Source of the DNA: a virus | Virus record (IMG/VR): IMGVR_UViG_3300030116_004531 | Location: 1-30,322 of that record | Reading direction: 5' to 3' (one strand) | Length of the DNA stretch: 30,322 bases | In this document: one piece after another, positions 15,888 to 25,800 of the stretch | How positions within the stretch are numbered: position 1 is the first letter of the stretch | Layout of the letters: the number at the start of each line of letters is the position of its first letter | The notes under the pieces: model-generated | The model's input: only the letters and a program-made list of their open reading frames with translations | Told to the model about the DNA's origin: nothing | Databases searched by the model: none | Program-made: the position numbers and the translations under genes

Positions 15888-16295
15888 TTATATTTTTTTT
15901 ATCATTTCATTACAGTTTACATCTCCCTGTACATAACCCCACTCTTCATAGGTTTTCATTAGGTTATCATTTTTAAGGATAGCGTAAACAAATTTACTTC
16001 CTTGTTCTTGACAGATGCTTGTCAGCAATCCAATCAAGTGTTTTACTGCATCGTGTCTTAATTTTTTATCTACATTTTTATCTGAGATAATCCATTCTAC
16101 CCACGATACTTTTGAGTTGGTAAAATACACAAAACCTGCGCAAACAGGTTTATCTTTGTATAAAACCATTATTCCTCCTTGTCCATCTTCTGGTAAAAAT
16201 TCTTTTGGTGGAGGAGTCCAACCCCATTCTTTCCACCAATTTACCAAAACTTCATCATAATCAGAAGGATTTAATTCATTTATATTAAATTCCAT
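15888..16295 (-). CDS. GNAT-like acetyltransferase fold protein, 135 aa
   Basis: The product from the ATG at 16295 is MEFNINELNPSDY..., of a length usual for a single GNAT domain. A central beta hairpin ('GGIMVLYKDKPVCAGFVYF', 'SWVEWIISDKNV'), a helix in the position of the CoA-binding loop, and a C-terminal 'YAILKNDNLMKTYEEWGYV' that closely follows the GNAT beta5-alpha4 pattern support the fold. The classic R/Q-x-x-G-x-G/A loop is not intact, so enzyme activity is uncertain. Similar proteins occur beside tail and ejection genes in marine phages. The longer frame starting with TTG at 16304 is rejected because it would start inside the TATCTTTG box. It opens the ejection-protein operon. Confidence 0.6.
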   Translation of the reverse strand: MEFNINELNPSDYDEVLVNWWKEWGWTPPPKEFLPEDGQGGIMVLYKDKPVCAGFVYFTNSKVSWVEWIISDKNVDKKLRHDAVKHLIGLLTSICQEQGSKFVYAILKNDNLMKTYEEWGYVQGDVNCNEMIKKI

Positions 16296-16301
16296 TCTAT
16301 G

Positions 16302-16309
16302 CAAAGATA
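16302..16309 (-). promoter_or_regulatory. TAnnTTTG promoter box (TATCTTTG) for the ejection-protein operon
   Basis: On the minus strand TATCTTTG ends 6 bases before the ATG at 16295. No TTG element is seen at the -33 distance. It lies in the 20-base gap after the fibre gene, and the four downstream genes have gaps of 1-10 bases, so this box could drive all five. The leader would be very short. Confidence 0.5.
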
Positions 16310-16315
16310 CTAAAT

Positions 16316-17887
16316 TTAAGGAAAGCTTTTCATTACATCTGCTTCAATAGCAAATAATTCAGTTGATGTTGTGTTCTCATTTGTAAGTGTAAAATTCAGT
16401 TGATGTCCTAACATTCCTAATGCTTCGGCTTCTACATTCTTAATGTATAAAATATATGGGTCAGCAACACTTAATGGTTGTGCACCTGATAAATTAGTAT
16501 TTACAAATAGTCTATTAATACCACTGGCTAGACTTATTTCTATGTTAGTTATTTGACCAGCAAATTTTACTGTTGTATATGCTGGCTCTGAAAAATATAA
16601 ATAATCTCCAATACTTATAATATTGCCAATAGCAACTAAAGGATTTGTAGAAAAATTTACTGTTAAGACATTGCTTTGAAGCGACCAACTTGCAGCTTTT
16701 CCAATACCATTAGCTGACCTTAAGGCATATTCATCAGCAGCAGCAGGTGTTTGATTTGTTTTTCTTAAATAAGCAAAATAAGCTCCTTCCTTCTTTTCAA
16801 ACCATCTATAGTCTATAAATCCTTCGTCTTGTATATCTGTTTTCATATTTACAGTCCAGGCAGAATCAGATTCTAAATTCAATGCTTTAAATACTTTGTT
16901 TTCTAGTGGGTTTTGATTAAATACACTTGTTATCTGTGAATTAAATTGCTGACCATAAAAGTTATTTCTAGTTTCGTTGGTGTTGTGTTTGTATAAATTC
17001 CCACCATTAAAAGAATATAAATAGTTATTCATTCCAAGCATGTACTCAGGAATGTAAGAATAAAAAGAAGGCCACCCTTTAACGCTATCACTATAAGTTA
17101 AAGTATATTCAGTTGTTACCGGTGAGGGGACAGGAGGTACAGTGCTGGGTGTCGGAGGTGTCGGAGGTGTCGGAGGTGTGGGTGTTGGAGCGCCTGGTAC
17201 GCTACAAGTATTTGAATTGTAAATTAAATTATTCTCACCACCCATATATCCATGGTAATAACATTCATAGCTTATTGTACCATAACCTCCTACAACTGTT
17301 AAGGTTACATCACCATAATAATATGTGTATGTATTACCATCTAATCCTACTTTTGGCCCTACCGCCGTAGTTCCTGTATATGTTATAACATTAGTTAAAT
17401 TAAAATTATGAAACGCTATCGGATGAGCTGCTGGAACATTTTTTAAAACGTATGTTCCTACATTTGTACCATACGTACCATAATTGCCTCCAAAAACAAA
17501 CTTGTTTCCTCCTGATATGTTTTGTATAGTAGTCTCATTTTCAGCTCCTAAACAATACTGTGGTGCTGGTGTTGGAGCAGGTGTCGGAGGACTAGGGGGT
17601 GTAGGGGGTGTGGGCGGTGTTGGTGGCGTAGGTAATGGGCTAGGAGCATAAGTTCCACACGCTGATGTACAAGGTACGTCTATAATAGTAGTAGTACCCG
17701 ATATTGAATTTTTTTGTACTGGCTGTCCATTAAAATTTGTTGCGCTTATATCTATACAAGGCAAGGAAACTTCCCCCTCTAACAGTGAAATCCTTTGCTC
17801 AGTACCATCACAACAAATAATTGACCATCTACATACTCCACCAGTAGCTCCTATTGGACAGGTTAATTCATACGTTAAACACGACAT
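16316..17887 (-). CDS. Pro-rich tail-fibre-like protein with cupredoxin-like domain, 523 aa
   Basis: Probable virion appendage protein. Residues 1-80 form a Cys-rich domain (C3, C10, C19, two at 25-26, C44, C73, C77). Residues 82-109 are a Pro-Thr-Pro-Pro linker. Residues ~110-228 are beta-rich with a type-1-copper-like site: 'HPIAFH' (155-160), then 'YECYYHGYMGG', giving Cys209, His212 and Met215. A second Pro-rich linker (231-257) leads to a ~265-residue beta-rich C-terminal domain that I do not recognise. No signal peptide is seen, as expected for a phage structural protein. It has its own promoter just upstream and lies directly after the oxygenase and glycosyltransferase genes, so its linkers are candidate substrates for those enzymes. 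The fibre call is by composition and position. Confidence 0.65.
   Translation of the reverse strand: MSCLTYELTCPIGATGGVCRWSIICCDGTEQRISLLEGEVSLPCIDISATNFNGQPVQKNSISGTTTIIDVPCTSACGTYAPSPLPTPPTPPTPPTPPSPPTPAPTPAPQYCLGAENETTIQNISGGNKFVFGGNYGTYGTNVGTYVLKNVPAAHPIAFHNFNLTNVITYTGTTAVGPKVGLDGNTYTYYYGDVTLTVVGGYGTISYECYYHGYMGGENNLIYNSNTCSVPGAPTPTPPTPPTPPTPSTVPPVPSPVTTEYTLTYSDSVKGWPSFYSYIPEYMLGMNNYLYSFNGGNLYKHNTNETRNNFYGQQFNSQITSVFNQNPLENKVFKALNLESDSAWTVNMKTDIQDEGFIDYRWFEKKEGAYFAYLRKTNQTPAAADEYALRSANGIGKAASWSLQSNVLTVNFSTNPLVAIGNIISIGDYLYFSEPAYTTVKFAGQITNIEISLASGINRLFVNTNLSGAQPLSVADPYILYIKNVEAEALGMLGHQLNFTLTNENTTSTELFAIEADVMKSFP
17142..17186. repeat. 9-bp coding repeat, Pro-Thr-Pro linker 2 of fibre gene
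   Basis: Tandem gtcggaggt units (17151-17177, three identical copies with degenerate flanks) encode Pro-Thr-Pro repeats on the minus strand. The identical units suggest recent expansion. Confidence 0.7.
17589..17633. repeat. Degenerate 9-bp coding repeat, Pro-Thr-Pro linker 1 of fibre gene
   Basis: Five 9-bp units encode PTPPTPP on the minus strand, but the units differ at synonymous positions (CCA, CCG, CCC and CCT are all used). The protein repeat is kept while the DNA repeat has decayed, which points to selection on the peptide. Confidence 0.65.
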
Positions 17888-17904
17888 ACTATAAAATTAT
17901 GTTA

Positions 17905-17936
17905 CAAATTTACGAAAATTTATTGGTGTTAATCAA
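17905..17936 (-). promoter_or_regulatory. Bacteroidota-type promoter, TTG / TAAATTTG, for fibre gene
   Basis: On the minus strand a TTG at 17934-17936 and TAAATTTG at 17905-17912 are 21 bases apart, matching the -33/-7 pattern. The box ends 17 bases before the ATG at 17887. The -33 element lies in the 3' end of the glycosyltransferase gene. Confidence 0.6.
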
Positions 17937-18549
17937 TGAAGCCCCATATACCAGTTTGATGATGTTTAGTAAAACATACCCCATGAGAGTTATTAAATAA
18001 ATGCGCAGGCAATATTTCTATGTGTTGTTTATCTTGCTCTATAAAATTAGATAAAGCTATTGGCCCAACAGTTTTTCTAACAATAGTACCTCTTATGTCT
18101 TCTTCGTAATCTGGGTAAGCTCTTACAGCTTGTAAATTTTCAATAATATTTTTTCGGGAGTAAGTCAGAAACCGTGTCCAAAACTCTGATGGTGGTGAAA
18201 TCATCATACTGTTTTGTACAATCTCATCACCAGAAGAAGCACCAATAATATATATTTTATTTTTATCTATTTGATGTAAAAATGGCGATATTAACTCTAT
18301 ATCCATATCAACATACGCACCACCAATTTTTTCTAATATTAAACTACGCACATAATCAAGCTTAAAAATCTTGTGAAGCATATCTAAAACTTTAAAAAAC
18401 TCTGGGTCGTTACATTTAATAAACTCATCTATCTCTTCATCATCCCATATCTTGACACAACAGTGAGCTCTTTTCCAAGAGTCCAAACAATGATGCCATT
18501 TTTGAGACCATTTGGTTTTATCCTCAGGAGCTAGGAAGTGTAAAATCAT
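17929..18549 (-). CDS. GT32-type glycosyltransferase (Gly_transf_sug, DxD)
   Basis: Sugar transferase of the GT32/Gly_transf_sug type, 206 aa from the preferred start at 18549. Visible features: an N-terminal 'ILHFLAP' strand, 'KWSQKWHHCLDSWKR', 'LDYVRSLILEKIGGAYVDMDIEL' with the metal/nucleotide-sugar DxD (DMD, 81-83), and a C-terminal 'NNSHGVCFTKHHQTGIW' with the conserved His. These match the family from Och1-like and bacterial capsule enzymes. The acceptor is unknown. The longer frame from 18618 would overlap the oxygenase gene by 95 bases and adds residues that do not fit the fold; the shorter start overlaps by 26. No membrane segment is seen, so the enzyme is cytoplasmic. It sits with the oxygenase between two Pro-rich virion genes. 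Confidence 0.8.
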   Translation of the reverse strand: MILHFLAPEDKTKWSQKWHHCLDSWKRAHCCVKIWDDEEIDEFIKCNDPEFFKVLDMLHKIFKLDYVRSLILEKIGGAYVDMDIELISPFLHQIDKNKIYIIGASSGDEIVQNSMMISPPSEFWTRFLTYSRKNIIENLQAVRAYPDYEEDIRGTIVRKTVGPIALSNFIEQDKQHIEILPAHLFNNSHGVCFTKHHQTGIWGFID

Positions 18550-19780
18550 GAAGCTTGTAATGTATATAAAAATTTCTAAAATACTTACCGGCAAAAGGTT
18601 CTTTTCTAGCATGCTCACATACAGCAGATTCGTAAAGAATCATATCTCCTGGTTGGGCATAAACTTTATACCATTCTCCATCATGACCTTTTATATCAAG
18701 AGGCCAATCATCTGCGTATTTTTTATTAGGGCAGCCGCAAGTTAAGTCTTTATCTACTATTATTATAGAAGATATGTGATGAGTTTCAATTCTATCTGTA
18801 TGTTCTGTTAGACTAGAACCTTTTTGATAAGACCTTATACCATAAATAAAACTTGGTTCTAATTTTCTTCCACAAAAATTTTCGTGCACATCTTTAAGGG
18901 TAGTGTGTAATATATTTTTTACAGTAGGTAAGTTGTCAAAGCTTAGCATAGTTGTGTCACCTGGTACATAATGGTCTTTACCATCAAAGTTTTCTTCTAC
19001 CTCTTTTAATTTTAAAAGCTCGTAACATTCTTTAATAAGATTCCACATATCTGGAGGACATTTTATTAATTCAAAACCATTAGGTGTGAGCTTAGGTATG
19101 CCTTCAACGGACTCATTAGGTGTATTATTAACTTTTACTACTTTACTCTCTAAAACTTGCTCAATAGCTGCGTCTTGTGTGTCTTTGTTTTCTACTAGAT
19201 TTTTATGTTTTTCCTCATCGCCTGCTCCATCCCAACTGTTTTCTCTCCACCAAGAAGTAATAATATATTTTTTACCTTCTTTGACGGCTACACCTTCATG
19301 TAAAGTTTCATCTAAAGTTTTTCCATCTCTCATGTTTTCCCACCAAAGAGCTTTACCTTTTTCTGCTTTTACACTTTTTTGTAATTTAGGAAAGTTTGTT
19401 TCTCCACCAGTAAAATCATCGTTTAAATAAATCATTAACGTGTGAGTCCTGTTGCCTGATTGCAAACAGTGCATATCATAAGCAGGGCCACTAAAAAAAT
19501 CATTGTGAGGTTTGAAATATTGTCCAGGCTCATACAACTGCCCTTGCAATGCTTCTCCTTTGTTTATAGGTAAATTTAAATGCTCAGCAATTTTTTTATG
19601 TACACTTTGTATTATTACATTATTTGTGTCTAAATTTGATGTGCTTGATGTTCTATGGTCTGTAACGTCAGAACGGTCTGTGCCTCCAACAACAACAGAA
19701 GAACGTGAATGATTTGCGTCAATCATTTTAATTATTTCATCACACTCTTCGTGAGAAATAAAGTTTGGTATTTCGTGCAT
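18524..19780 (-). CDS. Prolyl-4-hydroxylase-like protein with two 2OG-Fe(II) oxygenase domains
   Basis: 418 aa with two iron/2-oxoglutarate oxygenase domains in tandem. Domain 1 (1-180) is P4H-like: 'PHND' gives His92-x-Asp94, 'GGETNFP' (125-131), the distal His161 in 'LHEG', and the 2OG-binding Lys171 ten residues later in 'KKYIITSWWR', the spacing of prolyl 4-hydroxylases. A charged linker (~185-230) follows. Domain 2 (~235-412) has 'EHTDR' with His327-x-Asp329, 'PGDMILYESAVCEHAR' with the distal His390, and a basic 2OG-contact candidate (Lys399 or Arg402). Both iron triads look intact. P4H enzymes hydroxylate prolines in Pro-rich or collagen-like peptides; whether this one does is inferred from its neighbours. 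No signal peptide. It starts 34 bases after the tail gene. Confidence 0.85.
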   Translation of the reverse strand: MHEIPNFISHEECDEIIKMIDANHSRSSVVVGGTDRSDVTDHRTSSTSNLDTNNVIIQSVHKKIAEHLNLPINKGEALQGQLYEPGQYFKPHNDFFSGPAYDMHCLQSGNRTHTLMIYLNDDFTGGETNFPKLQKSVKAEKGKALWWENMRDGKTLDETLHEGVAVKEGKKYIITSWWRENSWDGAGDEEKHKNLVENKDTQDAAIEQVLESKVVKVNNTPNESVEGIPKLTPNGFELIKCPPDMWNLIKECYELLKLKEVEENFDGKDHYVPGDTTMLSFDNLPTVKNILHTTLKDVHENFCGRKLEPSFIYGIRSYQKGSSLTEHTDRIETHHISSIIIVDKDLTCGCPNKKYADDWPLDIKGHDGEWYKVYAQPGDMILYESAVCEHARKEPFAGKYFRNFYIHYKLHDFTLPSS

Positions 19781-19800
19781 TAGATTTTATTTAATTTTTA

Positions 19801-19808
19801 TAAAGATA
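19801..19808 (-). promoter_or_regulatory. Weak promoter-like box (TATCTTTA) before oxygenase gene
   Basis: TATCTTTA on the minus strand, one base off TAnnTTTG, lies 20 bases before the ATG at 19780 in the short gap after the tail gene. It could give the oxygenase-glycosyltransferase pair its own transcript. No terminator is seen between the tail gene and this box. Confidence 0.25.
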
Positions 19809-19814
19809 AAAAAT

Positions 19815-22800
19815 TTATGGACAACCAGTACAACTTGTAAATGAAGTTCCATTCCAATATCTAGCATAAGCCCCATCACTTATATAAACAGCGTTAGGAT
19901 GTAAGCTAGAACATGTGTTGCTCGTTCCATACCATGCTGTTGCTGTACACAATGTTCCTGTATCAAAGTAATTAGTTTCTCTTCTTGCAGCTAAACAAGC
20001 ATTGTTACCACTTGTTGTATCTCTTCCAATATTATTTATTGCAAAACAAGAAGCAGGTGTAGGCGTTGGCGGTGTAGGAGGTGTAGGCGTAGGTGCAGCT
20101 TGACAAGAAGCACAATCACTAAAACTATCAAAATTAGTATACACCGGCCCAGATGTTCCTCCTAGATTTTGATATGAATAACATATTCCAGATACTTTAA
20201 TTACATTAGGGAACGTTGTTCCTCCTGGCCCACTTACGGTTGTTATTATATCTAATCCACCTGTCGCACAATCTCCATAGTTTGCATAAACAGTTGCAGG
20301 TACAGGCGGTGGTGTAGGTGTTGGCGGCGTAGGCGCTGGAGTAAACCCACCACAACTTGAGCGTATATCCACATAAGTTACTTGAGAATCATAAAAAGTT
20401 GCCGCTGCATCTATTATCTCCCAATATTTAGTTCCATCAAAATCAGGATTAGGCCCAGCTGCACTTCCATTTAAAGTTAGAGCTAAATTATTAGCTAATG
20501 TAGCTGCCGTTAAGTTAGTCACCCTTACTTTATAAGTTGGGCTTGTTGTGTAACACTCTCTTATTTCAATGTCTTGAGTTACAGTAGTCGGAGTTGGCGG
20601 CACTGGTGGTGTTGGCGGCGTAGGCGCTGGTGGACATCCAGAAGTTGTTGGAGGGCTTCCAACTGGTTGAATGTTTTGACATGGTAAACCTTGGTCTGAA
20701 TTTTGTCCTGCATCTCCAGCATATCTAAAGAACAGTGGGTTTGAACCTGATGTACCGTCTACAAATCTTTGGTCAAAAGTTGGCTGTGTCGCTGATTGAT
20801 AATAACAATCTTGATGACTACCACACGCTATTAATCTGTAAAATAAAGCTGGTGGTACTGGTGGTACTGGTGGTACTGGTGGTACTGGTGGTACTGGCGG
20901 TACTGGCGGTACGGGAGGCTGAATTGTTCCTAAACACTCACTACAATTATCATACTGCAAGCTTGGAACATCTACACTACTCGTTGAACCAGTTGTTGAA
21001 GGATTATGATAACATATATCCGTACCACTAACATTTGATTTTATAAATCCTGGGAACGTAACTCCTATACCATCTACTAATCTAAAAATTTGTTTTGTAG
21101 TGCTGTCTTCACAATCTTCATACTCTCTATAAATATAAGTTGGTGTTGGAGGTACAGGTGGAGTTGGCACTGTAGCTTGACATGTTGCACAATCTGCAAA
21201 AGTTGTCAGAGAGGTAATATCTGTATTTGAAACTGATGATGTTGTTTGTGGGTTTTCATAACATTCTCCATCAAATTTGATAAACCCAGGGAAACTATAC
21301 CCTACTGGCCCTCTTACAATTGTCAATACTGTTGCATCATTACATTGTTGATATTGTTTAAAATCATAAACTGGTGGTGTTGGTGTTGGAACAGTAGGAT
21401 TTCTGTAATCGTAAACCAAATATAAGTTATTACCTGTCGTCGGAACTGTAAACGAACCTTTATAATATCCTGGCGCTCCAGTAGTATTTAATGGAATACT
21501 ATTAATTAATCCAAGTAAAGTAGTAATATCTGTAATTGTGTTTGCATACGTTGTATCTGTTCTTAAATATCCATACCCATTTGCGGTTGCATTAAAAACA
21601 AAATCATCAAAATTAATTTTATTAGTAGCAACTGTCATAACCGAACCATTTGTTGGAATTAAACCAACTCCTTGATTACCGCTTACAATGTTATATTGAG
21701 AAATAACAAAAGCATCAGTTCCAGTGCTAAACGGAACTAAGTTTGATTGAGTAGCTGAAAATAAACTACCATCTGTCCAACTCGCTTCATTATGTATAAA
21801 TTTACCGGAATCAATAGCATCTGTCACACAAATACTATATAAGTTCAGTAAAGTTCCAGATGGACACTCTACAGTAATTTCTATAGTGTCATCAGTACTA
21901 GAGTTAGATGTAACTTCTATAACCACTTGATTTGCTGTGGTAGAATCTTTGTCAAAAGTAAACTGTCCACTTGTATACACTAATCCACTAGTATGCTCCA
22001 CTCCATTATATATAGCTTTTATTGTGTAACCAACTACACCTATTGCTCCTTCAGTTTCTATTATGCTTCCTGTTTCAGTTTCAATATCTTGAGAAGTAGC
22101 TTCTGTAATTATAGGCTGCGAACCTTCAAGAGGAATATTATATTTTACAACTACAGTTCCTAACTGTTCTTCTAAATCTACACAATAAATAAACTCACTC
22201 CCTGCTGGTACAGTTATATCTCTTGTTACTCCACAAGCTGTACAAATAGCAACCTCAGGCTTTAATATTGTGTTTGATGTTAAAACATATTCATTCATGT
22301 ATGGGTCATATGCCCCAAGTTTTTGAGTGGTAAAAGAAGCTGTAAATAAATCTCTAAACCAACTTCTCATTCCTGCCTCAGATATTACTTGAAGTTGTTC
22401 GTTAGCAGCTGAGCTACCAACTAAGTTAATTACCGCACTTCTTTTTGCATCTGTAAAATATTTGCTTTCACCCCACGCAGCAAAACTTTCTGGATGATTA
22501 CTTATACCATAATTCTCTATTCTTGCAATTTGTTTACCTAATACCTCAGGCACAGAAGTTAACTGTCCATCTCCACTTGCATCACTAAGTAAATCTTTAC
22601 CAGCTAAAACATAAGAAATTTTATCTTCTTGTAATACTAGAATATCATCTCTACGACCAAATAATATTTCTACATCACCAAATGTTTCTTCAAGTGGTTT
22701 AAAATTAGCAAGTCCTAAATTAAATTCATTAAGTTTATTGACATTACTTTCATCATTAAAAACTCCACTGTAAGTTAAATCAGCAAACCTATGAGCTTTT

Positions 22801-25800
22801 TGAAATGTAGTATTTGAAGTAGTAAATGTTCTATTACCTAAATTAAACTGCTGTCCAAAAGAAGCGTCTAATATTTTATAACTTTCAACACCATTACCAA
22901 AAGCAAAACAATTAGAAAAATCTGTTCTAACTTCTCCAGCTGTCCCTGCTTCAATATCTTGATTTGTAATATTTCCTAAATGGTTTCCGAGCACATCTAT
23001 TTCAAATGATTCTGCACTTTCATACCATAAATCAGGTAAAGCAGGCTTAGGTTCAGTTTCAAATACTACAACTGAATCTCTTCTATATATTGTGAAATCA
23101 ACTCTTACTTGAGAGTCGCCTTTACTACTTCTGGATGCACACCCCTCCGTACCTGAGACAAGTAGGTAGTAACTATTAGGAGATGTACTGGTATCTTCAT
23201 GTAGTCTGTAATAATTTGTTGAGGTAGGACTAGTTGCTGTTGAACCAAAAATGGTTGCTATTGCACTCCTTCCATTTGAACCTGAATTTGCTCCTGATGG
23301 TAGTCCACTAGACTGAGAAGCTGTTGGTATATACACATTATTTATATTAGCTGGAGATACTATAGCATTTTGCTCAATAATAGTTTGAAGGTTTTCATTA
23401 TTAAAAAATTCTTGTATGTTGGCGTAAGTATCACTACAAATTATAGTTTGTTCTAATACACTATTTCTGCCCTCACACTGGTTACCAGTCCCAACTCTAG
23501 TTTGTTCAATTTTCATAACCACTCTTGTTCCAACGGGTAAAGTGTAATTTGCTGTAAAAGCTCCAGCAGCATCTCTTAAGAAAAACGGATATGCAATAAC
23601 GGGATATCGACCAGCCGCTTTAGCTTTTATTGCCGGCACTTTTTCATCCACAATATCATCTTCATCCATGGTAGCTGCAAATGATATACTATTCATTTTC
23701 ATATAAACACCTTCAGGCACTTGCACAGAGTTACCATTTAATGTTACTGTAATAAAATCTTTTATTTGAGTTTTTACCTCTAATACAGTGGCCTCAGTGC
23801 ACTGAGATAAAGGGCCACTCACATCTCTTTTTACAATAAGTCTATCTCCATCTTTTACCTTACCTATATTATCTCCTTCTAGTAAAAAAAATACGTTATT
23901 AGTATTATCGTCTTCAAGAAAGATGCTTGAATAAACAGTGTCATAAGTATCTTTATCTGCTTTTATACAAAACTTATATCTTGTGGCAAAACTTGGAGCT
24001 CTTTGAGTTACAGGTATTGTAACTAAAATTTCATTTTTTGAAGTCGATTGAGCACAAGGAATATTAATTGTATTATTTGTAGACACTAATGCAGTGGAAG
24101 CTCTATTAAAACTATCCATGTAAATTATACCAACTTCATATCCTCTATTACTGTGAAGACTACCAGCATTTGGAACTTCTTGTAAAGTTGCAGAAGAATT
24201 TGTAATCTTAAAATATTCATATATTAAATCTGAACCTCCATTTAATTTATACTCAGCCGCAAGTAGCTGTAGTTGTAACGTAGATGGTAATATTACACTT
24301 GCAGCAAAACCTTCTCCAGCTAATGGTAAAGCAGGCGTGGAGCTCGTGATTCCTGTTTGATTGACATCATATTGAGGAGCAGTGCTACCAAGTTGAGGTT
24401 CTAATAAAAAATTAAAATTATCTGTCAGTGTCGTTCCAGCACCACCTTGTGCATTTGCTACTGTTTGTATAGCACTTGATATTGTTCCAAATTTGGTTTG
24501 AAAATCTGTTGTAGCTATTAAATCATTGATTGGTGTTGCACTACTACTAAAATCTTGTATAAGAGTGTAAGAAAAATGTATAGTAGTTGGGCCGGTAGTT
24601 TGGTCAGGTGCAGAAGCACTACCTAAATACCATGAATCATGTTCAAATGTAAATGAGAAATTTATTGTAGCTCCAACAATTAATTTACTTTCTTGTCCAG
24701 CAAAGTTTATTCTTAAAGCACTATTTGCTATAGTGGTAGTACTACCAAAAGTATAACCAGAACTAGCTGTTGTAACGGTCAAAGTATCTTCACCTATCTC
24801 AGATGAACTTAGAGAAGTAACATAACTTAAAGTCAAAGGTTGATTGTAAGTATCTTTCAAGTCATAACCTTCTACATAATTACCAAAAACTAAACGGTTA
24901 GCCATAAGTGTTTGAGCTTTGGCTAAAGTAGGGACATTGTCATATAATCTTAATATTTCACTCTCTGGTAAAACAGAAAAAATTTTGCTTTCAGAAAACG
25001 TAAAAGTATAAAAAGTGTTATCTGATAATCCAGATTCCGCTTTATTAATTCTTTCAATAACTTTAATAGTAGAATCGTTTGCATTTTTAAATAAAATATC
25101 TACTCCTTTGACAAGTTCACTACCTGAGTTGTAAGTAACTATTGCTGCATTATATTTATTTTCCATACCCTCATTTGCAAAACTTTGTGCGCTAAAATTA
25201 AATGCTTTAGGAGCAAAAGCAGGTTCTGAAAATTGTGAGGTTGCAGAATACTCATCATTAGCATATTTATACCTATAACCGAAACAGACAAAATTATCTG
25301 TCAAATAAGTGTCTTCGTTGTTTGCTTGAATTAGCTGAAAAGTAGGAGCTTGTAAAGGTGGTTGTTTTACAACTAATATTTCTCTTCTATCAAATTGGTC
25401 TTGTTGATTGCCTGAAGTGTTGGCAGCAGGATTAGGATAGTTTTTATCTATATTAATTACTCTAGGTGGATTAGTATTGTCAGTAAAAAATAAAAGATTG
25501 TCTATTTTATCTACACCAGTAATTAAAAAAGATGGGTCAAAATTTAAAGTTGTATTTACCGCACCTCCATTATCTATACTTATTACATGATATACAATTC
25601 CTCCTGTCTGAACATTATAAGAAACTATTAAATCTAGTTTACCGGTTGCTCCCTGTGTAAAAGCAGGGTCATGGACAAACCAATATATGGTTTCATTAGC
25701 ACTATCTTCAAAAGAACCTATACATCTTGCAGATGAACTTAACGCAGTACCATCAGTGTATGTAAGGGATGTAAGCTTGGTATTACCTTTTGAGTTTTCT

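Noticed and set aside
20851-20913. CRISPR-like or regulatory direct-repeat array
   Set aside because: Units are 9 bp with no spacers and are in frame with the coding sequence.
20735-21031. 98-codon plus-strand frame rich in Val-Leu
   Set aside because: It is the antisense reading of the Pro-rich minisatellite in the tail gene; the hydrophobic run is an artefact of the repeat.
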